A stretch of DNA of 24,171 nt from JARRNO01 sp037384885 (lineage in GTDB: Bacteria; Acidobacteriota; UBA4820; DSQY01), in the NCBI GenBank assembly GCA_037384885.1, contig JARRNO010000004.1, positions 1 to 24,171 of the forward strand, read 5' to 3'. The notes under the pieces are model-generated. The model had not been told where the DNA came from. It did no database searches and saw only the letters and a list, made by a program, of their open reading frames with translations. The first letter of the stretch is position 1. Every line of letters starts with the position of its first letter. Below are positions 14,501 to 22,800 of this stretch, one piece after another. A program made the position numbers and the translations under genes.

Positions 14501-16852
14501 GTCAGCGTCCCATCGACGGTCAAGGTCAGCCTGGCGAGCGAGAGCATTGCCAAACTGTCTTCCTATGGTGACGTGGACACCAGGGCGCGCCTCCTCGAGC
14601 TGCCCGGCAGGGAGCTGGTTGCTTCAAACGACGATGCTTACCACGATTGGAATTTCCTGATTTCCAGGCGGCTGCCGGCCGGCCGTTACCTTCTGCAGAT
14701 CGCACCGGCCGCGGGCGGTACCGGCCGCACCCGTGTCTCCATGCAGGTCTCCGAGGAAAGGGAGGAGCCTGCACTGAGCCTGCCCGCCGACCAGGTTGTC
14801 CGGCTCAAGAACCGCATCGCCTCTTTCCCGCTCACGATTCCGGCCGCCTCCGGCCTGCTCGGTGTCCGGACCGAGGGGAACGGGTCCTTCGGCCTGATCA
14901 TTGAAGATAAGAAGGCAAAAGGCAAGATCCTGGCGCAGGATGTCGGGCACAACTGTGAAATCAACATTCCCGTCCATGGCGGGGCACGGCTCCAGGTCAA
15001 GCTCTGGTCTAGCGACGACCAGGCCCTCAGCGCCAAGCTGAAGGTCGACTTCAAGACGATTCCGGTCACCCCCCTGGCCGCGTGGACAGCGGGGGCCGCG
15101 CCACGCACCTTGACCTTCAACGGGGAAGAGCTCTCCCTTGCCAGGGTATCCGGTCCCAGGCCGGGCACATTCCATATCACGCCGTATCGTGGATTGAGCG
15201 TCTCGAACCATTTCGGCAAACCCATGCGGGCCGCGTCATCCCTCCTGTCGCTGGCTCGCGGCGACGCCTGGTTCATGTGGCGTCCTGGGACTGCCCGCCC
15301 GCTCAAGGTAACCGCCAGGCGCGTCAGGCTTTCGGCGAACCGGCGGGATCTGTTTGCCATCAGGCCGGTGGACAACAACCCCATCCGCCTCGACCTGTCG
15401 CCTTCAGCACCCGGGTACCAGATCATTCGAACAACTTCCATGAGCGGGAAGCCGGCCTGCGCCTTCGCCGCGCCGGACGGAAAGCCCGACTTTCCTGGAT
15501 CCGTGGCGATTGCCGGGCATTCCTGTTTCAGTGTGTCGATCACGAGTCATGACAGGCAGGCGGTGATTTGGCAGGCGGACCCGGACCTCAAGAATCCAGA
15601 CTTGTTCCAGGTCGCCCTGTTCGACTTTCCGGCAAGCCGCAGCAAAAGAGAATCCCTGAAAACCGGCTTCACCATGGGCGGTATCGCGCCCGGCTCCTAC
15701 GAGGAACTCGCCCTGCCGGCCGGAGGAAAAACGCTCAAGCTGTCCCTGGATAAGGGGACGCTGGCGGTGCTTTGGAAGAACGGCAGGCCTGCTCAGCTTT
15801 TCTGCCGCTCCGGGGAGCCCCTCTATGAAAGCGTATGGACGGACTCTGAACGCCTGAGCCTCTTCAACATATCGAAAGAGAATGCTTCCTGGTCCATTTC
15901 CCTGCTGTCGGGCGAGGCGCCGGTGCCGGAAGTCCTGACAGGCGCCGGGCCTTTTGCAAGACTCTGCGACTCTTTCGGAACAATCAAGCTGAACATCAAG
16001 GCCGGCCAGGGCCCACCGGACGGATACGTCCTTCACACTTCCGGCGTTTCAGCGTGCGAGTGGATGGGGTCGGACGGAAGCGTCAAAACGGGCGACGCCG
16101 TCCCCCTCACGGCAGTTGGAGGGATCGCCCTTCTCCATCATCCTCCGGGTTTGGTTGAGGCCTGGATCGAGAGGAAGGGGGGCAACGGCTTCGCCAGGTG
16201 GGGCGCTCCTCCACATTCCGCGGCGAGCCTTGCTCCCGGCCATGTCAATCTTCTTCCCAAGGGAACCGGCTGGTACAAGCTTGCCGTCGCAAAGCCGTCC
16301 GTTCTTCATTTGAGCTGTTCCGGAGCCTGCCTGCTCGCCCTCAGCCGCGGCGGAAGAATCCTCCAGACCTCGTCCGGAGCACGAGGTTCGAACCTCGTCA
16401 GGTACTTGCCTGCGGGAGAGTACAGAATGGGCGTGAGGGCCCTGGGGCCCGCAGGGGTCTCCTTCTCATACCGCGTGGAGGACGCAATCCCGGTGAAAGG
16501 CAAGGTTGGCCCGACCACGCTGCTGGGTCCGGGCCAGTCAAGGACCTTTTCCTTCCGGCTCGAAAGGGACGGCTATGTTGGGGTTGCCCTGAAAGCGGAC
16601 GCGGATCTTCTTGCATGCCGGGTCATGGACAGCCGGGGCGGGGTCATCGGCGAAGGCATCCAGCAATACCTCAAGCTGAAAAAGGGAACCTATCTCCTCC
16701 TGGTTTCCTGCCCCGCAGGCAGAGACCATGCCCCCGTTCACTTCAGACCGGTGATCCTGGGGTTGAAACCTCCGCCGGAAACACCGCCGCGCCGGTATCT
16801 CGAACATTTTCTCAAATCCATCGGGGCCATCGAGGAGAGGAGCGGACGATGA
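11567..16852 (+). CDS. Very large predicted secreted protein of repeated beta-sandwich (PPC-like) segments
   Basis: 1761 residues; I do not recognise a named family for the whole. A signal peptide or N-terminal membrane helix covers about residues 15-36 (ILKAIASTALLFLMSLSVFSS). The rest is soluble-looking and beta-rich. A turn-strand motif of the form L-x-x-G-x-Y plus hydrophobic strand recurs at least twelve times. Examples are LDKGTYKIL (11885), LDPGRYLVV (12224), LPPGTYWVS (12656), LNPGDYQVTV (13769), LAPGSYRLAV (14390), LPAGRYLLQI (14672), LPAGEYRMGV (16406) and LKKGTYLLLV (16676). This is the near-terminal strand pattern of bacterial pre-peptidase C-terminal (PPC) jelly-roll domains. No catalytic motif is seen. 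GGAGGG at 11557-11562 serves the ATG at 11567 or the next one at 11570. The stop overlaps the A2M start as ATGA, so the proteins are probably made together and may interact in the periplasm. Confidence 0.8.
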   Translation: MMRKTLPKTDSTPNMILKAIASTALLFLMSLSVFSSPSPATRARLDKNVVPAQGTHSLLLHVNAWGRFSIFAKSSQGTAVQLVDRMMGPVSEDGIPGKQDGRLDVFLDKGTYKILTHSSEKGSGTARIIVKAFLSSTPDKVPVVQEFSTHSDTLRDFQSVSYWVVLHKRRPVYLEAAGRALADFRIWLNGSWLTDDDPDIRTITPKTGHDLTDCRIVTTLDPGRYLVVAYGGPAKPWTGGDSSSPVYFRYGIPELDPVLRTPERISPFGEDLYRIHGPANHFYLYTKKKEPFTLGVASFDANEMPGSPDFSAAISKKSVEPACKVVGYDTLPADFSLVTITGAPGRRYDIQAMKPLNYYEIQGLPPGTYWVSTVHTGYIGDSIGATGIITPDTGDRYITPLAASVVPLDYKHGWSRRFNLLSTASLFFHVKEAGDYTVASSGVKCQVRIEPFMVNTPARYQSPPFQDTPHTFSLEEGYYKMVITPDQKGIVTLSIAQKGNSIMSLVKRALGQGGKPEKPGPVKGWCQFPRLNFPDTRYGNNYVLWMNKQPGVDWDVVFRKYPLTLKRPLPIGLVPGQELSLDFFAGGPSELRIDNPDGGASLSVDLDGHMGPAPGPFGKGKHTLTVKNTGRKSLIFSVIVKPHRAKASQAPPTLPPVLEEEVPFPVVTEQKPYFFNIPRGGQKTALLHIDTPALYRIETTGLLKTACTVRTRTQTHLFSNQAGGIGRNCLVQQYLNPGDYQVTVTALGRSEGHAGLRVRRTELIQGDDLVLGSLVKDRVPPDAAVVHHFKIADPSASYRVKTLGLDKRFRCRIEDSGGWPIMSPTAFANQVLKCPAGLYSMMTLPYPVQTTRLTSFEKLKKKTSVSGRGPHRLEINEPLENTWRMAKEKGAADTYLFRIPAKLDVTLSLGDTLMMAEIQRKENGAYRNVSEVWPRRTWKGTLAPGSYRLAVRCSRKADLVTYPVRLETHELADGVSLNVSVPSTVKVSLASESIAKLSSYGDVDTRARLLELPGRELVASNDDAYHDWNFLISRRLPAGRYLLQIAPAAGGTGRTRVSMQVSEEREEPALSLPADQVVRLKNRIASFPLTIPAASGLLGVRTEGNGSFGLIIEDKKAKGKILAQDVGHNCEINIPVHGGARLQVKLWSSDDQALSAKLKVDFKTIPVTPLAAWTAGAAPRTLTFNGEELSLARVSGPRPGTFHITPYRGLSVSNHFGKPMRAASSLLSLARGDAWFMWRPGTARPLKVTARRVRLSANRRDLFAIRPVDNNPIRLDLSPSAPGYQIIRTTSMSGKPACAFAAPDGKPDFPGSVAIAGHSCFSVSITSHDRQAVIWQADPDLKNPDLFQVALFDFPASRSKRESLKTGFTMGGIAPGSYEELALPAGGKTLKLSLDKGTLAVLWKNGRPAQLFCRSGEPLYESVWTDSERLSLFNISKENASWSISLLSGEAPVPEVLTGAGPFARLCDSFGTIKLNIKAGQGPPDGYVLHTSGVSACEWMGSDGSVKTGDAVPLTAVGGIALLHHPPGLVEAWIERKGGNGFARWGAPPHSAASLAPGHVNLLPKGTGWYKLAVAKPSVLHLSCSGACLLALSRGGRILQTSSGARGSNLVRYLPAGEYRMGVRALGPAGVSFSYRVEDAIPVKGKVGPTTLLGPGQSRTFSFRLERDGYVGVALKADADLLACRVMDSRGGVIGEGIQQYLKLKKGTYLLLVSCPAGRDHAPVHFRPVILGLKPPPETPPRRYLEHFLKSIGAIEERSGR

Positions 16853-19800
16853 AAACAGCCATGCAGAACAAGACCACCCTGTTTTGTGAAACGCCGTGCC
16901 GCTTCACCCGCCTCCTTATTACGGCGGCGCTCGCCTGCCTGCTCTTGCCGGCCCTTCCTTTCACGGCGTCACCACCGAAGCCCGCGACAGTCGTTCCCTC
17001 GACCTTTCTCCGCGAATACGACCCCATTACCGTCATCTTTCCCGCGGCCGTGGGCGCGAAGAAGGATACACCGGAAGACCACCCGGATAAGTACGTCAAG
17101 ATGGTTCCACCTCAACCGGGCGCCTACACCTGGCTGAATCCCACTACCCTCTTTTTCAGGCCGGCCGTGCCGTGGCCGCCCCTGACAACGGTCAAGCTGA
17201 CCATCGGCGGCAGGCGCTACATGCTGAACAGCCTGATGGTGCCTCCCGTTTCCACCGTTCCCAAGAGCGGCGCCGCCGGTCTCGATTCCCTGGACCAGGT
17301 GGTCCTGACCTTCAAGGATCCAGTCTCCGTCAAGGACCTGAAAAAGATGGTCCGGTTTGAAATCCGAACCCTTCCCGGCGTGGGAAGCGGCAAAACGCTG
17401 TGGCTTTCGACCGAAGACGTCGCGATCAAGGCCATCGAGAGGAATTCGCTTTCGGACCCATGCTCCTACGTGTTCAGATTCAGGAACAGCATCGGAGAGG
17501 GCAAAGAAATTATCGTTCACCTCAAGCTCTCTCTCAAAGACCGCTCGGACCAGTCGATGGTCACCTATCATTTCTCCACCAAGGAGCCCTTCAGGCTCAT
17601 GGCGGCGGGATGCCTGTCCGGGCGGTCCTACAGCAGCGGGACCGGGAGCGGCTACTACAGCAGCTCTCAGCTGCCTGGAATGCTTCCGCTGACCCTGTCG
17701 GGAACGGAATACTCCAAGGAACAGGCGGTCAACGGGGGAAGCGGCGCTCCCCGGCTTGCTCTGCTCTTTTCCTCCAAACCCGGCGCCCTCAGCCTGTCGA
17801 GAATCAAGGCGCTGGTGCACTTCTCTCCGTCCATTCCGGACATGACCTTCCAGCAGCACGGCCGGTACGTTTACATCTCGGGTAATATCAGGAGAAAAAC
17901 GCTCTATGAAGCGATCATCAACCCCGTGCCCTTGAAAGACTCCACCGGCAGGCTTCTCAAGATGGAGAAAGCGTCGCGTTTTTACTTTTACTTCCCCGCC
18001 AAATCCCCCTATCTCAGGTGGAAGAGGTCCCACGGTATCCTGGAGCTTCACGGGCCCAAGGTCTTTCCCATCGAAGGGCGCGGCGACGAAAGAGTGGACC
18101 TTCGCGTCTACAAGATCGATCCCTTTGATAGAAATTTCTGGCCCTTCCCCTCCAAGGGAGTCGTGGTGGACGAATCGGCGCGTCCCCCCGGCCCGGGCGA
18201 ACAACCGGAGAACGCAAACATGAAGGGCGGGAATCCCGACGCCGGTCTCATCGCTCAACACATCGAAACCCTCGGTTCGCCCGGCTACTCGGCGATCGTC
18301 TCCCTTCCACCCGGCCTCGCCTCCACCGGCGCCAGCTTCGGGCTTCCGCTGGCGAAGGCGCTCAAAAAGGCGGCCGGAGGCAATGAGCCCGGTACTTACC
18401 TGGTGGGTATCCGGAGGCTTTCCGGCGGCTCGCTGCGCCGCTACGTCCGCGTGCAGGTCACCAATTTGTGCCTGACGGTCGTGGAGGACAAGCCGGATAT
18501 GGCTTTTCTGGTCACTTCGCTCGACAGCGCCCATCCCGTTCCCGGCGCAAAGGTGGTTCTGCTTGGATCCCATTATGACCAGAAGACCCACTCCTTCAAT
18601 ACGCTGCGGGAGGGCACGACGGGAAGCGACGGGATCTTCAAGTTGGGGAACGTCCATGACTGGAAGGAATCGCCCAGCGCCGTCGTCGTGACAAAGGGAC
18701 GGGACCACTTGATTCTTTCGACGGGCGATATACCGGAACGGTTCTCTTCGGGCTCCTGGCACGAAGCACAAACATGGAGCAGCTGGCTCGATTGGGTCAC
18801 GTCTTCTTTGCCTTCCAATCCTGAAAAGGTCACGCCTCTTTTTCATTTGCTGTCCGACCGTCCCGTTTACAAGACCACCGACACGGTTCACATCAAGGGA
18901 TTTGTCAGGCTGCGGGTGAACGGTGTCTTGAAGGCGAGCACCGAGAGGACCTTCACCGTCGTTGTCAGCGGACCCGGCGAAAAAACCTGGCGCCATGAGG
19001 TCACCCTCAACCGCTTTGGCAACTTTTCATGGGACTTTAAGGAGGACAACCTTCCCACGGGGAAGTACACCTGTAATCTTCTGAACAAGAACCGCGACAC
19101 CGGCGGGGAGAAACTCACCTGGAAAATGGAGGCCTATAAACTCCCGCGATTCGAGGTCCGGCTGCACTGCGACGACAAGGTCCCCATGGACCGGCCCTTC
19201 ACTGTATCGCTTACGGCGTCCTATTACGCAGGAGGCATGGTTTCGGGCCGGCCCGTTGACTGGCGGGTGACGCAATTCCCCTATGCCTATGTACCGCAGG
19301 AGCGAAAGGGCTATTTCTTTTCCTCGGACCAGCTCTACTCCCGATCCACGCGCTTCAAGGCCCCCAACGCCATTCAAAAGAAAGATGTGACGGATGCCTC
19401 GGGGGCTTCCAGCATCACCGTCAATCCGGCGCTGGAACTGGAAGCGAAAGCCAGGCGGTATGTCTTTGAAGCCACGGTGACGGGCAGCGATCAACAAACC
19501 GTGACCGCCCAACGCCAGGTGATCGCCCTGCCGCCCTTCGTGCTGGGCCTGAAGGTCGAGCGCTTTCTCAAAAACACCACTTCTATCAGACCGTCGATCA
19601 TCGCACTGGATCAGAACAACAAGCTCCTGGCCGGCAAGGACGTGGAAGTACGCCTTCTCTCGCGCCGTTGGCATTCTCATCTCGCCGAAACGGACTTTTC
19701 CGACGCGAAGGCCCGTTATGTGACCGACGTCGTGGACAAGGAAGTATACAAGACGCACGTCAAAACCGGGAACGCTCCCGTTTCCGTGTCGCTTCCGGCG

Positions 19801-22800
19801 CCGGCCGCCGGCGTATACGTGGTAGAAATCTCCGCCAGGGACCGGCTGGGCCGGATGCAGATTGTGTCCGTGGACCTCTACGTGGCGGGCAGGGGCGCCC
19901 TCTCGTGGAAAAAGCCGAGCCAGAAGGTCTTTGAAACATCTCTCGACAAGACGTCCTACGTCCAGGGCGACACGGCGAAGATCCTTCTGAAGAGCCCGTT
20001 CCAGTCCGCAAGAGTGCTGGCCGTGGTGGAAACCCCCACCGGCAACGAGTACAAGGGCTTCAATCTCACGGGAGGCAAGGCGGTCTTCGAACTTCCCATC
20101 AAGAACGAATACAACCCCAGGATCCCGGTTCATTTCATCCTCATGCGAGGAAGGCTCAATCTCCCCAAGGGAAGCGCCTTCGAAAACGGCCTGGATCTGG
20201 GGCGCCCGCAAACCGTTGCGGCAACCACGTGGGTCCCTGTGAAGGCGGCGGAAAACCGGCTCCACCTCAAGCTCGACATGCCTCAAAAGGCCCTGCCGGG
20301 CGAAACCATCACCGCCAAGATTCACCTGACCGACAATCACGGAAAGCCACTACCCGGCGAAGTAACGCTCTGGCTCGTGGACCGGGCCGTGCTGGCGCTG
20401 GGCCGGGAAAAGCGCCTCGATCCCCTGCCAGCATTCATCAAGGACGTGGAGAGCCGCACCTTCATCACCGATACGCGCAACCGGACCATCGGCGACCTCC
20501 CCTTCGTGGAAAACCAGGGCGGCGGCGGCGAAGCCGCGGAAAAGAGCATCCTGGGCCACGTCACCGTGAGAAAGGTCTTCAAGGTTGTCCCCTATTACAA
20601 CCCATCCATCGTGGTCGGCCCGAACGGTACGGCAAACGTAAAAATCAAGCTGTCGGATGACTTGACCGTCTTCATGGTGCGCGCGGTCGCATCCAGCGGA
20701 GCGACCCGCTTCGGGTTCGCAAAATCAAGCCTGGCCGTCCGCCTTCCGGTCATCGTCCAGCCCGCTCTTCCAAGATTCGCCCGCGTCGGAGATACCTTCG
20801 AAGCGGGAGGGATCGGACGGATCGTCGAGGGCGGCGGCGGTGCGGGCAGGGCGGAAATCAAGATCGAGGGGGCGAAACTCTCCTCCGCTCCCACCAGGAG
20901 CCTGGCGTGGAAGAAGGGGACACCCGAAAAGCTCTTCTTCCCAATGACCGTTCTTCCGCCGGCCCCGGGGGCTTCCGCCGGCGGGAAACAGCCCTCGCTC
21001 GAAGTCACGATGGCTGTCAGGCGGGATTCCGACGGCGCCAAGGACGCCTTCAAGACTTCCATTCCCGTGCTGCCCGACAGAACGCCGGTGACGGTGGAGA
21101 CCTTCTCCGATCTCGACCCCGGAAAGAGCCTTCCCCTTCCGGAACCCAAGGAGGCGCCGCGGGCCGGAAGCCTCAAGAGAAGCGCGCTCGTGACGGACCG
21201 TAAAGGCCTGCTCAAGATGGCCAGCGGGCTCGACTACCTCTTCCATTACACCCAGCTCTGCACGGAACAGCGAGTCAGCATGGCCTTTCCCATCGTCGAA
21301 CTGAAGCCCATCACCGACGCAGAAGGCCTTGTCCTCGACAAAGGCAGGGCGCACGATATCGTCCAGCAGACTTTTGACTATCTTTCTTCCACTCTGGGCT
21401 CGGACGGCCTCTATTCCTTCTGGCCTGGGGGGACCGGCCGGGTGTCGCTGACCGCATACGTGGTCGAGTTTTTGACGGCGGCCAAGCGGGCCGGCTACAA
21501 CTTCGACGCACGCCTCTACAACAGGCCCATCGCCGCGTTGAAGCAAGCGCTGCGGTCGGATTACAGCCATTTCGTGACCGGCTATGCCTTTATGGAGAGG
21601 TGCGACGCGCTGCAAGCCCTCAGCGATGCCGGATACTTCGACGTGTCCTACGGCTCCGAGCTGGCCGACAAGGTGCAGAATCTCGACCTGTACTCCGAGG
21701 CCCAGGTCCTGTCTGCTTACAACAAGGGGCAGAAAGGCGGCGGCCGCACGGCTGACAAGCTCCGCGCCGACTTGTGGAAGCAGCCGGTCTTCGAGCTGAG
21801 AAACGGCAAGGAAGTGTACGGCGGCCTCCAGTACCGTCGCCGAAACTGGAACGGCCTGGTCCTGACCTCCGAGATCAAGACCCAGGCCTCGATCATCCAG
21901 GCGCTCTATCCCCACGACGCCGGGAAGCCCAAGATGGAAATGATGGTGAACGATCTCATCTCCACAGGGACAAAGGACGGCTGGGGCGATACGAACAGCA
22001 CCTCCTACGCACTTCGGGCCCTCGTTGAAGTGCTGAAGACCCCGAAGCCGGTGAAGGCACCCCAAACCGTTACTTTTACCTGCGGCGCGAGCCAGAAGAC
22101 CCAGACGCTGGACGCCAAGCATCCCACCTTGAATTTCGTGTCCGGCGAGACAGGCCCGGGCGCCCTTCACCTGGCAGGCAAATCCGGAGAATCTCCGCTC
22201 TTCGCCAGGTTGACCCTCTCCTACCTGCCCAAGGCGCCGGGGAGCCAGGCGCCCTCCGACAGTTCCGGCTTCGTCGTCCGGCGTGAAATCCGGCTCGTTC
22301 CCAAGGACAAGATCGTTCCCATGACGAAAACCTGGCTGGACGTCCCCGGAAAAACCCTGACTTTCAAGCAGGGAGACATCATCGAAGTCCATGCCCAGGT
22401 CGTGAACCCCGAAACGAGACACTACGTCGCCGTGGTCGTCCCCTTTGCCGCCGGATTCGAACCCATGAATCCGAACCTTGCGACCGCCTCTCCCGACGCG
22501 GCGCCTTCCCAGCCCCTGACGCTCGAGCCGAGTTACTCCATGTACACGGACAGTGAAGTGCGCTTCTACTACGAAACGCTGCCCAAGGGAACCTACGACT
22601 TCTACTTCAGGGTCAGGGCCATGACGGCGGGAAAGTTCGTCTCTCCAGGGGCCAAAGCGCAAAGAAATGACGTGCAGGCGATGCGCTTGAAGAAAAAGAT
22701 CGGAGCAGCTTGCAAATTCATAGCGATTCTGGCGCGCCACAAATACGGACGTCTCGTCCTGGCGGCCTGCGTGCTCTTTCTCGTCTTGGTCTCGTGGGGC

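Noticed and set aside
16969..18996. 675-codon open frame on the minus strand within the A2M region
   Set aside because: A shadow of the A2M frame; low-complexity translation, no motif and no ribosome binding site that stands out.
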